Shown: one piece after another, positions 1 through 11,199 of the stretch
How positions within the stretch are numbered: position 1 is the first letter of the stretch
Layout of the letters: each line of letters starts with the position of its first letter
From: Pomphorhynchus laevis
Taxonomy: Eukaryota; Acanthocephala; Palaeacanthocephala; Echinorhynchida; Pomphorhynchidae
Direction of reading: 5' to 3'
Assembly: GCA_012934845.2 (NCBI GenBank)
Contig: WNNJ02002784.1
Span: 124,001-188,000 of the forward strand
Length of the DNA: 64,000 bases
Notes under the pieces: generated by a model
What the model saw: only the letters and a program-made list of their open reading frames with translations
The model's database searches: none
What the model was told of the DNA's origin: nothing
Position numbers and translations under genes: made by a program

Positions 1-138
1 AATTTCGTAAAAAACGTCAACATTGTGATTGATGTTCATCATCAACATGTCGCTGACTTTTCTGTTTACAAAATTGATGCTTGTAAGAGCATGAATTCAA
101 TGCATAAGACATATCTTCTAAAAGCAGATATGTCATAG
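1..138 (+). CDS. Possible 3' terminal exon of a gene entering from the left
   Basis: Frame 1 is open from the first base of the window for 45 codons to a TAG at 136-138. The peptide (it includes IVIDVHHQHVADFSVYKI) is balanced in composition and unlike the K/N/I/Y-rich noise of the surrounding AT-rich DNA. No splice acceptor lies inside the window, so the exon would begin further left. I do not recognise the family. A chance opening is possible at this length. Confidence 0.35.
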   Translation, partial: NFVKNVNIVIDVHHQHVADFSVYKIDACKSMNSMHKTYLLKADMS

Positions 139-276
139 AATTTCAGAAGAGATGTCTTAGTTGTAACGGTGGTTTTCTTATAAAAAGAAGCTTTTGCAGT
201 TCTGCCATGGATGCTAATATCTGTATATAAATCTTACATTAAGATTATAATCTAGAAATCACTTAGTGACATATTT

Positions 277-405
277 TTAAACCCGACTCAAGGGTTTAAA
301 AATTGCCATGGAATCGTCGATATTTACTAAACTTGGTTGTGTATCCTTTGAAAGGGGAATAGGTACTCTTACTTGATCGATTGCATCGTATGGTTCTCGT
401 TTCAT
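277..405 (-). CDS. Possible terminal or internal exon, minus strand
   Basis: On the minus strand a strong acceptor (TTTTTTCAG) is followed at once by ATGAAACGAGAACC, open for 42 codons to a TAA at 277-279; the peptide begins MKREPYDAIDQVRVPIPL. A good donor (CAA then GTAAGAGT) lies 33 bases in, so the exon may instead be 33 bp long and continue leftward. An acceptor touching an ATG is also what a trans-splice site looks like. No upstream exon could be joined in frame. Function unknown. Confidence 0.3.
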   Translation of the reverse strand: MKREPYDAIDQVRVPIPLSKDTQPSLVNIDDSMAIFKPLSRV

Positions 406-818
406 CTGAAAAAATTAAATTGTGAAAATATAATGCCAACAGACAACATAATCGAGTCAAGTGGAATTTTTTGCAAAAATCACTTAATTTAAAAGAGAAA
501 AGTTTTCTACAACCTCGTTGTATTGTTTGAAAATAAAACATTCGAAATGTTATCAGAATTCCGACATATTACCGATCGCAATGCGTAATGCGAATAGTTA
601 TAAATAATAAATGTCACAAAGTTATAAACAATGAATGCACATTATATAAATGGATTAAATGTGTGCTTGTAAAGTGTATCTGAGAACGTATGTGCAGTTG
701 AAAGTTTTATTTCTACAAATAGCATTGATGATAAAGATATGTAACTTAATATTAAACTTGAATTAAAGAATCTGTAATTGATTGTTAATTTAGATACTCC
801 GGAATTTTCACCACATTA

Positions 819-3800
819 ATGTTACTAGATATAACCATAATGGAATCTGAAAATAAACGGCTTAAAAGCGTTGGGCTATTTACGGCAACAGTAAATACAG
901 TAAAGGATCTTTACAAACAGGTCGACATTATTACTAAAAATGAAAAAAGACCATTCATACTATTTTTCGGATCATTGACTGAAAGTGGAGAAAGTTGGTG
1001 TTCAGACTGTAGAAATGGTAATAAATTTTAACTATTACAATTTACCATCAAAATCCAAGGATTTATCCACCTTGGTTTTTAATCTTTAATTTAACGATAA
1101 ATAATCAAACAGTATTAATAATAATTAGACAAGGTCACAAAAAATATTTTAATTTTGACTTTATATCCTTAAGTTACCTTTGTGGGAAATAAAGATGAGT
1201 CAAATTTCAATAAAGTTGAGTCAAATTCTAATTTTGCAAAATTCAATTTCCTTAAAGAATTGAACATTTCCTTGTGAAAAATATTTCTTTTTTACGAAGA
1301 ATTTCATTTCCAAGTGAAAAATAAATGATTTTGATCAATTTATTATATTTGACTAGCTTCTACTAGCATCTTTTGTTAAGCTGTGCAAGTACTGGGTGGA
1401 TTGGCACAGAGAACAGTAGATGGCCTATGGGGTCACCCTGTTGAACTCCGGATTCAGATTTTAGGTATTGCGAGCCGAAACGAAGATAAGTGGGGTGATC
1501 GTAGCACCAACGTACTTACGCTGCCATTTGAGGAATTTGGGATTCAATTGCTCCCAAGAAAATACGCTTGTCAATAGTGTTAAATGCGTTCGACACGTCG
1601 ATTTTTGTTCACGTGATTTTTCACGTGGGCAAAATCATTTATTGATTAAAATCAATAAATGATTTTTCACTAATCATTTATTAGTGAAAAATAAATTATT
1701 TTGATCAATTTATTATATTTGACTAGCTTCTACTAGCATCTTTTGAATATACAGATTTTTTATCACAAACAATTCGCCACAATTATGTATATTTAAGCGA
1801 TGTTACATAAACTATCGGAATTAATATTTCCTTAATGCTGCTCTAAAATTACAAATATGTTATTTTCTAGTTTTTATTGACTCGTCGAATATTAAATAAA
1901 TCAGTTATACATATAATTTAAGTTGACATCAATTCTACGTGATGATTTAAGATGGCCGCGAGCTTCGTGATAGTAGTAGAGTCACGTATTTCTTGAAATA
2001 AAAAGCAACTTTATTAGGCTGCTTGATGAGACATATGTTTAAATAGACAGTAAGTAATGACCAATAAAATTCAAATAATTAAATGATTAATTTTAAATAA
2101 TTATAAATATTTTAAATATTTTATATAAGATTTTATATAATTTATAAAGTTAAAATAAAAAATTGAAATTTAAAATAAAATCTTATGAATTGACTAATTT
2201 ACAAAGGAAAGCGAAACTCGATTGAATAGCCAAGCAATCTTAAAAACAATCCATTTACCAATTAGCTCCTTAAATTTTGCATTGTGCACGTAATAATTAA
2301 ATCACATAACTGAGTCAACGTATTTTATATTAAAATTAATATTATAAATAAAAATAAAGATAAATAATACGAAATTATAAGATTTATATTTACTAATAGG
2401 TTATAAATTTTTTATACCACATTAATTAAACTCATTGGCTTAGCATGGAGATCCAATATACGCATTGAGATTAGATGTGGTATCGAAAGATACAAATAAT
2501 TAAATCAGCTAACTGAGTCTACGTATTTAATATAATTATAAAATAAGCAAAACATAATAATGCTAAATCAAAATTTAATTATTAAATAATAAAATAAATA
2601 ATTGTTATGAGATTTTTTATAATTTATATCAATTTAAAATTTAATATTAATATTTAAAATAAAAGTCAATTTTATGAATTGACAAATAAATAACAAACGT
2701 TGTATCAGAATAAGAATTAGAGGTCATCAGGAGGAACTGCTATGCTATCAGGTTTCGGTCCCTAACTCCACTACCCAACATAGCAGTGGGCCCAAATACA
2801 TGCTAATTATGTATTTCCTCTGATAAAACTATCTAGTATCTTATTTTAATACAAAGTATATTATTTATTATCCATCCATAAAAATAAAATTGAAGATATG
2901 GAAATATAAATATATTTTATAAATATATTTTATGAATTAACTAATAAATAACATACGTTGTACCAGAATAAGAATTAGAGGTCATCAGGAGGAACTGCTA
3001 TGCTATCAGGTTTCGGACCCTAACTCCTCTACCCAACATAGCAGTGGGGCCAAATACATGCTAATGATGTATTTCCTCTGATAAAACTATCTAGTATCTT
3101 ATTCTAATACAAAGTATATTATTTATTATCCATCCATAAAAATTTGCCACTAAGAGTTTAAATTTATTCTTTATATTATTGTGTTGATTTATATATTTTA
3201 CTATTTTCTGCTTGATGTTATTTTTATAGTAACCTAGTTTAAAATATGCATATGTTAAATTATTTTAATGATTTTGAAGATAACTAATATCGTTACAATT
3301 TGTTGCAATTCTTAAAATTTCATTATTTAATGTATTATATTTTATATTATATGGTATGCATGAATGTTCATGCAAAAATATGTTTCTTGTAAATTGAAAT
3401 ATGTCATCTTTACGATATAAATTAAAAGTAGTTTTAATTGATGTTAATTTAATGTTCATATCTAGATATACACTTTCTTTATCATTAATATTGGTTTTGC
3501 TAAGAATAAGGCTTTCTGGATAAATTTGTTCACTAATTGAAAAAATATTTATAAATATATTTTATGAATTGACTAATAAAACACATACGTTGTACCAGAA
3601 TAAGAATTAGAGGTCATCAGGAGGAACTGCTATGCTATCAGGTTTCGGACCCTAACTCCTCTACCCAACATAGCAGCTGGACCAAATACGTGCTAAGGAC
3701 GTATTTCCTCTGATTAAATTCATTATATAGTATCCTATATACTATATTTCCTATCAGGAGGAACTTAGAGGTCATCAGGAGGAACTACTGTGCTATAAGG

Positions 3801-6800
3801 TACGGTCCTTATTCCTCGACAGATTATTTATTATTTATTATATAATTTGGTACAACTTAAAATAATTATTTTCACTATTTAATCAGACTACAATACTTTT
3901 TTAAATACTAATTCAGTTATTAAATCAGACTATTTAAAATTGTATATTATTTAATTTTTGTTAATAATTTTATTTAATGACCAATTATTTAATTTTTAAA
4001 TAATCTAGATACTTGAATAATTAAATAGATTCGAAATTACACTTAATTAAATTACTTTAATTTAATACGACAATCGTGTATCTATGATATTATACCTGAA
4101 AGAGTTGAGAAACTAAATCAATTCGAAATAATTTCTCAATTAAATTAATTTGAAATTAATTTTAAATAAAATTAACAATTAATTTGGATCAACACAATAA
4201 TACGTAATTAATACATGATCCTTTACATGTAATTGATATAAGGAATGCAATGATTAGCTGTACCCGATTACTGTGGAGCGGGACATCTAAGATTAATTAT
4301 ACTACAAGTGAAATTACAAAAATTGGTAGCTCTCGACTTTACATCTAGAATAATGACAGCCAATTTTTAAATTATAAAATATGTTATATCCAAAAATTGT
4401 AATACATAACGCATCACATAATTAAGCGAAATGCCAAATGACTTCAATTTTAATGATTTAATTTGTTTCTTAATTTATTAGTTAGGTAAATATAATTAAA
4501 TTAATTAAATACAATTTACTTTATTTTATAGCAACAGAGCCGATAGATGAAGGACTAAAACTGCTTCCTACAGCCATAAGTCTTATTCTGTGTTACATTG
4601 GAGACAGAGAAAAGTTATTACTTACAAATATTTAAGATAATTAATATTTTGTATTTTAGCTGGAAGAACGAATCAAATGAATTTAGAACGGACAGCAAAC
4701 TAGCGATAAAAAGCGTTCCCACAATCTTTGATTTTAAAAATGTAAACATTTTATTCCATATTGTGAATTTATTGACAACATTACGCTACGAATTTAATTT
4801 ATTAACGCAATGTATGGTGATCTATCTTCACCATTTTGATGCACTTAGAAAAATTTTTAACTGATTTGTATTGAAAGTTTAGTAGAAATTACAATAAAGC
4901 TGCATTAGTTTTTAATTAAAATTACAAAATAAAATTATTCTCGATTAAAATAAAATTTAATTATTTTAAATACTTCTTTCAACAGTAATAGTTATATCTA
5001 ACATCTAATATACTAAAGTATTAAGTATATTAATACTTAAGGCTATTTTTATATTCTCAAGCAGAAATTAAAGTGTACAATTCAAGTATTAAAATTAAAT
5101 ATTTTTAATTAAAATTATTAATATAAATTTAATAATTATCAGTATTTATTTATCTTATAAATAAATAATTTTTAGAATAAATCCTTAATAATTCATAATT
5201 AAGAATTAATTATAACTGATTAATAATTAATCAGTTATAATTAAGAATTAATTATAGCTGGATAAAAATTAATTAATAAGTTTTTTATTTAAAACCAATT
5301 ATTGAGTACAAGTAAAAAATTACAATTAAAAGGTTATCCGCGAATGAGCCCTACTACCATCATTAAATATTAAATTTAAAACTCTATTCATTAAATCTTT
5401 AGCAATCCGTAGCGGATCCACAACTGGTTATCCCCGAATAGATTTGCTGTTCGTGCTAAAACTTGTGGAATGCTAAGCGATGGCTGCGAAGACACATAGA
5501 TGTTGAAGAAGATCTATGTGGGAGAAGCTTATCTTACGTCGGATAAGGGCGATACACCTCGCATAGTCTGTTTCGCGCTCATTTGCCAACATCCTGACTA
5601 TTGACTTCAGAACACAATCTCCGGCCTTTCAAACGCCTCCAGAAGAAGAAAACACTATCGGTGTGAATTAGGCCCTATCCACAGTTACAATACGTTCAAG
5701 GTAACTTGCGTTTTTGTGCGAGTTGTGATAGCTGTGGAATGATGAAGGCGATCTCTCAGAAAAAGAAGCAGCATGACAATTATATACAGCGAAGTCCATA
5801 AAGACTCGCTCGCTTCGTCTTCCGAACATACTCGTGCACACGACATCAAGCCTCGATTCACTGTCGTGTGAAGTTAATTTGGTAACTTCGTACTCTTTAC
5901 CCGGATTGACATGATGGTCTAAGATTCCGTGCCCACCCAGTCTCGCCGGGAAGCTGAAAATTTGCCTAAGTGTGTCAAGTACGTTTGATATACCGGTTAT
6001 TTTAGGGATCAAGCTATGACGGATATGTTCATCGAGTGCCAATTAATAAGTTTTAATTAATATAACTTATTAATTAATAAGTTTTAATAATTAATAAATA
6101 ATTATTAATTAATAATTATAATAGTTATTAATATTAATATTAATAGTTATAATTTATAATTAAAAAAATGTTTCATATTTTTTTGGTGAAACATTTTTTT
6201 GTAATCCTGATGATGATAGCAGGAGCTATCGAAATATAGAATTTTAATCAAATAAAGGATATTTTCTTCTTCGTTCCTATATTAATATAAATTTGAAATG
6301 GAAGAAGATTGTGGATTTAGTATTAATTATAATTCATCAGTTTCAGTTACTCAGTTATTAAAAACCAGCTACAGAATCCTGCCATCATGACTTCCAATTC
6401 CATACACCCTAGTTACTAGCGGCACAATTGCTACAGCCGCTTTCGTTTTCCCCGCTTTCTGCTACATATTGGTAACCCCGGGCGCATCACAAGGCTAACT
6501 ACCAGCTCTTCTCCTTTCAAAATTTGACTCATCCGAGTTCGAACTGTAGCTCTACGTACATGGTTTGCGCTCTTAACTGCTAGGCTACGAATCCATTGAA
6601 GAAATACAAGGAGTACAGAAACAATTATTTAACGTTTTCGGCCGAAGCCTTTTTTAATTATAATCTGTTGATCGATACTTATAGCTTTCCTTGTAATCAG
6701 TTGAACAGTACATATAGTATATATATGTTGAAAGTATCAATGGGGCTTGAATCACAGCTTGGGATATTTGTTTCTGCCTGATTCATAAATATTTCAAAAT

Positions 6801-8166
6801 AAGTAGGTTTTTATTTCAATGTCACACAGTCAACCTAACGGATGTTCGGTTGCCTGTTTGGCATTGTGAATGAAATCGTTATCGACACTTTGCTTAATTG
6901 TCTGATGTTTAAGCTCTTTATCAGATCGAATTGCTGTGCGGACCATCATTAAAAACTAGGCAGAGGTTGTTGCTGAATTGTCGCTGCACTCGTTGGATCC
7001 TAATGGATACGGCATGTATAATAGTGGTGCACGGATGTTCTGAATAGACAACGGCCAGGGCTTCTTTCGAAATACGGCATTTACTAAAATGATGTTGCTC
7101 GATAGACTGGACTTCGATTCACAACTTTCAGTCACTATGTCACTTCTAGACGACTAATGAGTACCCGGTAATACTCATCAGTAGAATGAAGTACCCACTT
7201 GCCGTTTCGGTTGCCTGTGTGACATTGTGAATAAAGGCGTTTCCGACACTTTGCTTAATTGTCTGAGGCTTACGCTCTTGACCAGATCGAATTGCTGTGC
7301 GGACCATCCTTAAACACTAGGCAGAGGTTGTTGATGAATTGTCGCTGCACCCGTAGGGATCCTTAATGGAAACGGCATTTATAATAGTAGTGCACGGATG
7401 TGCTGAGTAGACAACGGTCCAGGACTTCGTACGAAATACGGCATTTATACTAAATGGTGTTGATTGATAGACTGGACTTCGATTCACGACTTTCAATCAC
7501 CATGTCACTTCTAGACGATCAGTGAGTATCCGGCAATCATCAGTAGAATGAAGTACTCATTCGATACATATCTATCCAACACATTGGGCATACTCGTCTC
7601 CTTAATGCATTGGACAGATTGTCCAATATAGTGTCAGCAACAACCTCAATATTTATATATAGTTTACTTAAATTGCTTGCAAGAATCCATTGAGCGGATG
7701 CGATTTCTATTTTTAAATATAAATTATTTAAAAATATAAATTATTATAATATACATATTTATCTTTATATTTACAATATAATTATTTAAATATACATTAT
7801 TCGATTTATCTAAATATAATTCTATTTTTCTTAATCCTTTTATCACCATGACTTCTTGGCTTTCGTTTAACCGGATTATTATAATATAGTTGTTTATTAT
7901 TTACAATCGATCAAAAATTAATCGATGAAACTTATTTTTAGTTTAGGATAAATAATTGATTTACGGCAAATTGTTCTAATTTTATCTAAAAAATTCTTCT
8001 AAATATTTGATGTCAAATACATTATCATAGAGCTGACATTTTTTGAAATGTCATTTCAAATACATTTTTAATTGAATTTATTTTATTTTAGAATCGACGA
8101 TTGGTAAATGAAGAGATAACTGTTGACAGCTTAAATGAACTATTAAATTCTGATGAAATTAAATAA
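819..8166 (+). CDS. TXNDC17: Thioredoxin domain-containing protein 17 (TRP14), four exons
   Basis: Exons 819-1017, 4532-4613, 4660-4741 and 8092-8166 join in phase across GT-AG introns (3.5 kb, 46 bp, 3.35 kb) to give 145 residues; starting at the second ATG (840) gives 138. Human TXNDC17 has 123. Visible family features are FFGSLTESGESWCSDC (active site WCxDC, human WCPDC), then ATEPIDEGLK, the CYIGDRENWKNESNEF segment (human QVGEKPYWKDPNNDF), KSVPTIFDF with the cis-proline, and a C-terminal helix ending SLNELLNSDEIK. The family is a cytosolic disulfide reductase fed by thioredoxin reductase. The first intron holds a LINE scrap and PLE termini; the third holds a LINE tail, a PLE-like tail, a SINE and a tandem duplication. 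Proline to serine in the CxxC loop is the one notable change. No break is seen. Confidence 0.87.
1313..1745. repeat. 63-bp direct repeats flanking a LINE fragment
   Basis: The segments 1313-1375 and 1683-1745 are identical except for one base (both start AGTGAAAAATAAAT and end CTACTAGCATCTTTTG). Between them sits a short LINE reverse-transcriptase fragment plus AT-rich hairpins. They look like an unusually long target-site duplication or a repair-made duplication. Confidence 0.8.
1383..1610 (-). mobile_element. LINE reverse-transcriptase fragment
   Basis: Minus-strand translation gives KIDVSNAFNTIDKRIFL (RT motif A region, D-x-SNAFNT) and then SGVQQGDPIGHLLFS (RT motif B, GVQQGDPxG), separated by a short decayed stretch. 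The GVQQGDP form differs from the GVPQGSP of LINE copies A-E, so this is another clade. It lies in TXNDC17 intron 1 in antisense. Only about 75 codons remain. Confidence 0.65.
2296..3835 (-). repeat. Cluster of PLE-type terminal repeats (4-5 partial copies)
   Basis: A shared unit reads, on the plus strand, a tip (CAGCTAACTGAGTCTACG), about 180 bp of A/T, then a conserved block with GGTCATCAGGAGGAACTGC, TATGCTATCAGGTTTCGG and CCAACATAGCAG, then a hairpin AAATACAT/ATGTATTT. Conserved blocks lie near 2705-2830, 2965-3090, 3600-3715 and, decayed, 3745-3830; tips lie near 2296 and 2500. By comparison with the copy at 48660-50030 this is the 3' end of a Penelope-like element in minus orientation. 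All lie in TXNDC17 intron 1. Confidence 0.75.
3120..3545 (-). mobile_element. Penelope-like element RT fragment
   Basis: The minus frame carries MNIKLTSIKTTFNLYRKDD and FLHEHSCIPYNIKYN, matching the post-motif C region of the fuller PLE copies near 37000 and 49230. It runs directly into the hairpin-bearing tail at its left. It is 5'-truncated and more diverged than the other two copies, so probably older. Confidence 0.7.
5440..6042 (-). mobile_element. LINE ORF2 C-terminal fragment
   Basis: Minus-strand peptides include FSFPARLGGHGILDHHVNPG, then ERVFMDFAVYNCHAASFS, then FTPIVFSSSGG, in that order. This LPxRLGGLGI ... D(V)RV(F)xP ... FTPLVFxxxGG arrangement is typical of the C-terminal end of LINE polyproteins seen in cnidarian and other invertebrate genomes. 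One in-frame TAA lies between the second and third blocks, and the right end stops abruptly at A/T repeat DNA, so it is a dead 3' fragment. Its higher GC than the flanks supports an insert. It sits in TXNDC17 intron 3 (antisense). Confidence 0.7.
6165..6290 (+). repeat. PLE-like tail with hammerhead-like core
   Basis: A hairpin (ATGTTTCA ... TGAAACAT) is followed by CTGATGA (6207-6213), one T, the helix GATAGC-AGGA-GCTATC, then GAAA (6231-6234) and TATAGAATTTTAATCAAATA. Two more copies lie at 29940-30065 and 30380-30510. CTGATGA-helix-GAAA is the hammerhead ribozyme core order, and hammerheads are known in PLE terminal repeats. I could not find convincing stems I and III. Confidence 0.5.
6385..6597 (-). 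mobile_element. tRNA-derived SINE
   Basis: On the minus strand, TAGCCTAGCAGTTAAGAGCG resembles a pol III A box and ACAGTTCGAACTC a B box, spaced like a tRNA head. They are followed by a GC-richer body of about 130 bp (AGAGCTGGTAGTTAGCC, GCGCCCGGGGTTACC). No cloverleaf folds fully, so this is a SINE rather than a working tRNA gene. Confidence 0.55.
6842..7575. repeat. Tandem duplication, about 361-bp period
   Basis: Two diverged copies (anchors GGTTGCCTG at 6848 and 7209) share blocks such as TCAGATCGAATTGCTGTGCG / CCAGATCGAATTGCTGTGCG and GATAGACTGGACTTCGATTC. No coding frame survives. GC content is above the surroundings, so the unit may derive from a mobile element. It is in TXNDC17 intron 3. 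Confidence 0.75.
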
Positions 8167-8658
8167 GTCATTAATTATTAATTTGCACTTTAATTGATAT
8201 AAGAACAACACTTTATTTTGTTTGATTTTTGAAATTATTTAAAAAATACTTATTTTAAAAACCTCAAAAGCTGTAAAAACTGTATCATTATTTTATACAT
8301 ATCATTCCTAATTTTACATATGGTTTGTAACTTTATAAAATGTGTAGAGTTTGAAATAATAAAGGAATTATATCGTAGTTGGCTTCTGCTGCAAAATTTC
8401 ATAACAGTATGACATTATGACATTATATGTTTTGTATCATAAAATATTGTGAAATGAAATGCAATCAATGAAATGTTAAAATAAAATTGAATTTTTTTCT
8501 ATTTTTTTGAATAGAAATTATTTGAAAATTGGGTTAGAATTTATCGCAAAGGGCAAATAGGCATATCTTAATTACCGATCTAATAATAAGAAAAGAAATA
8601 ATGAAATAATGGAAGATAAAGGAGAATTACAATTTTCAATAAAACATTTTAATTCTGC

Positions 8659-9000
8659 TAGATCACATAAGGTTATTTCGAAGCAGAAACCAGGTACGGT
8701 ATCATTCTTTCATAACTTCCAACTTTTTAAATTCTAGATTTGAACCCATGTTATTTCGATCGGTGGGTTTACGCCTTACCGAGTAATCTATCCATCTAGT
8801 CAAGTTAGAAATTCTTCAAACTGCATTTTCAGAAATGCGTATAAAGCATTCTTTCTTTATATTTAACACTGATGTTATCTGGGATCACAGAATCGGTGCT
8901 GGTAATCCTTTGATGGATTCTTTCATTTATTTTGTCTATTTTGCTAGATCAGATTAAGTTATTTCGAAGCAAAAATATCATTCCTTCATCACTTCCAACT
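8659..9000. repeat. Direct duplication around a tRNA-like segment
   Basis: Segments 8659-8728 and 8942-9000 share CTAGATCA, TTATTTCGAAGCA and TCAACTTCCAACT-like blocks in the same order, with an internal length difference. The right copy abuts LINE copy A. Between them (about 8735-8812, minus) lies a tRNA-like stretch with ATTACTCGGTAAGGCG and the B-box GGGTTCAAATC. This looks like a SINE-bearing insert duplicated at its edge. Confidence 0.45.
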
Positions 9001-11162
9001 TCACACACGTTGACTCATTTAGAGGTGCCCGAGAGTGGACCCCAGGAGTTAAAGATTTCCGTAACAGGTAGATAACTACTCCAGAAGTTACACCAAGGGT
9101 GATTGGTTGATGTGATTGCGTGGCTCCATAATTGTGTAGGGCAAGTGACTTTTCCAAAACTTTATCAAAGCCTACATTCCCTATCCAACCCAATGCTCTA
9201 TCCTTTCCACAAACAAACTTATCCTTCTTGAAAATCTTCTAAAAGGAAGACTAAGAAGGATTAAGGCGAGCAATACTTGTCATATCCCTACTCAGCTGGA
9301 ACCTAATCTAGTGCTACAGTATTCATTCGAAAGAGCCCGTCTGACGGAAACAGAGAGATTAGGGAAGTTAAACAATTTCACTAGGATCTTGACATTCGTC
9401 GGAGTAAGATTGTATATACGACCTTTATAGGTAGTCGATAAAATCACTGAAGCTTGCGAAAAGAGGTAGGTATTAAATTCGGCAAGACTCTCATTTCCTA
9501 TTATGGGAAGAGTTGAATAGCCGCTTGAAAAAGAGCTACTCTGATGGGATCAAAGTAAAACCTCATTTGGAGCAACATATCTTCCTCAATTCTCCAACGA
9601 ATTAGCTCATGAGAGGTGGACAAATGCTGGCGTGACTGCTCTGTGCAGAGGGGTTTTAACAACTATCTCGAGTGAATCAGTAAAATATCGAGGATAGAAT
9701 TTGTTGATGTGCAATGGAAGGTAGGGGAAGGTGGTTTGTGAATAAGATTACAGTTCCTAGCTCTGCGAAGTGCTGCGTTGAACCAACGTCGTTGAAGTCC
9801 CCAAGTATCATGTCATAACCGCTGTCAATAATACTATCCAGGAGATCACGGTTCTTGTGAATCTCCCCTGGACAGATGTAGACATTGGCTAGACTGAGGC
9901 GTTTACCTTTCTTATAGAGTGTAACTACTAAACAAGACATGGCTGAACAAGAGTAGTTTGGATAGAAGGAAGGACCTTAAGGAGCACTTAACTAAAATCA
10001 AGAGTCCTTGAGATGAAGAGGAATGAAGTAGGGTTATGTACGGAGTATAGTGGGAATATTTGTGCTTTAGAATAAATCAAGTAATGCCCTAGGGGAAACG
10101 GATAAACCGCGTCCCTTGGAGGACTATAACATTTGCATCTCTACCAGATAAAAGTCTAAGGGCAGAAGCACCTCCCGAATTCCACTGAAGGATATTCAGT
10201 GAAAAAGGCTCACGCGTACTCTGCATTGTGATGGATTAGTTGGATGAGGGATTGCCTACCTAGACAGAACTAGGTGCAGGAAGGTTTCCCTTTCCATATC
10301 TAACCCCATCTAGAGAAGGTACTTGTTCCTGGACAAAATCTTTATTTCCCCTATTCATTTTACCGAGCATCTTTCCAATCTTTATCGGGTAGGGGGGACA
10401 GTATGGGCCGAAGCCCCCTCTTATTCGACTCCGGAAGAACTGCCGAAACAGGTAGCGTAGGATGAGTGTTCACTACACCCAAAGCCATTAGAATTAGGTT
10501 TTTAAGTTTGCAGCTGGAAACTTCTAATTTAACGTACGTAATATCTCAGAGTCATACATTCGCGGGGCGGCAACTTGCAAATAAGTAGAAGGTTTGACAG
10601 TTTTAATGAACAGGCTTCTATATTCTTTGAACATACTGCATCTCTTAGCTCAAGCAGGATGGCATTCCCTCACAGTTCGAACAGGATGGGGGGCACACAA
10701 CGGTCGTTCGATAGTAGAGTTTGACAGAAAGCTAAACTGCAAACCCCGCATGCTGGGGTCCTACTGCAGCTGGAGGCCCAGTGCCCCCATTTGTGACACC
10801 TGCTGCAGTGGGGGTAAGTAAGCTCATCTTTTTCTGTAATGAAAAAACGGATATTAAAACCCATGAAGGGGTTCGATGAAGATTTAGCCAAGACTTCTGC
10901 AGTATCCACCGGAGCTGAGCAAAAGCCAACCGGGATAGGGTTGCCATCCCTACCCCGGATTGACTTAAGATTAGTAACTTTGAATGTAGATATCGATTAT
11001 CTTCCTCATCCATACTACAAGGAAGATTCGTCACCTTTAGCGAGGCAAGGATGGGCCTAAAGGTGAGTTTACCATAAGCGGTTAGGTTGGTGGAAAGGCA
11101 TTCAGAGTAATTTTTAGTCAGGTCTGCTGTGACGAACGAAACTTTCACCTCTGAAGGGTGAA
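8970..11162 (-). mobile_element. LINE copy A (Jockey/I-group), ORF1 plus part of ORF2
   Basis: Read on the minus strand it starts within ORF1 (LHPSEVKVSFVTADLT, about 11169) and includes the zinc knuckle CSRCHKWGHWASSC. It then enters ORF2 with endonuclease peptides (LANVYICPGEIHKNRDLLDS, MILGDFNDV) and ends at about 8970 in the linker before the RT (GWIGNVGFDKVLEKSLALHN). Frames are broken repeatedly. The RT and 3' end are absent, so it is truncated at both ends. Its 5' end meets a palindrome and then copy B in opposite orientation. Confidence 0.85.
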
Positions 11163-11184
11163 GTTTCACCCTTCAGAGGTGAAA
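11143..11184. repeat. Perfect 20-bp inverted repeat at the A/B LINE junction
   Basis: Left arm TTTCACCTCTGAAGGGTGAA (11143-11162) and its exact reverse complement (11165-11184) are separated by GT. The left arm is the end of LINE A ORF1 sequence. The right arm runs into ATAAGCGGTTAGGTTGG (11184-11200), itself a repeat of 11074-11090 within copy A. Confidence 0.95.
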
Positions 11185-11199
11185 TAAGCGGTTAGGTTG

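Noticed and set aside
2700-2860. Permuted (type II) hammerhead in the PLE terminal block, with GAAA before the covarying hairpin and CTGATGA downstream
   Set aside because: Stem II would need a bulge next to the core and the first stem I pair is a mismatch in the copies read, so the fold does not hold.
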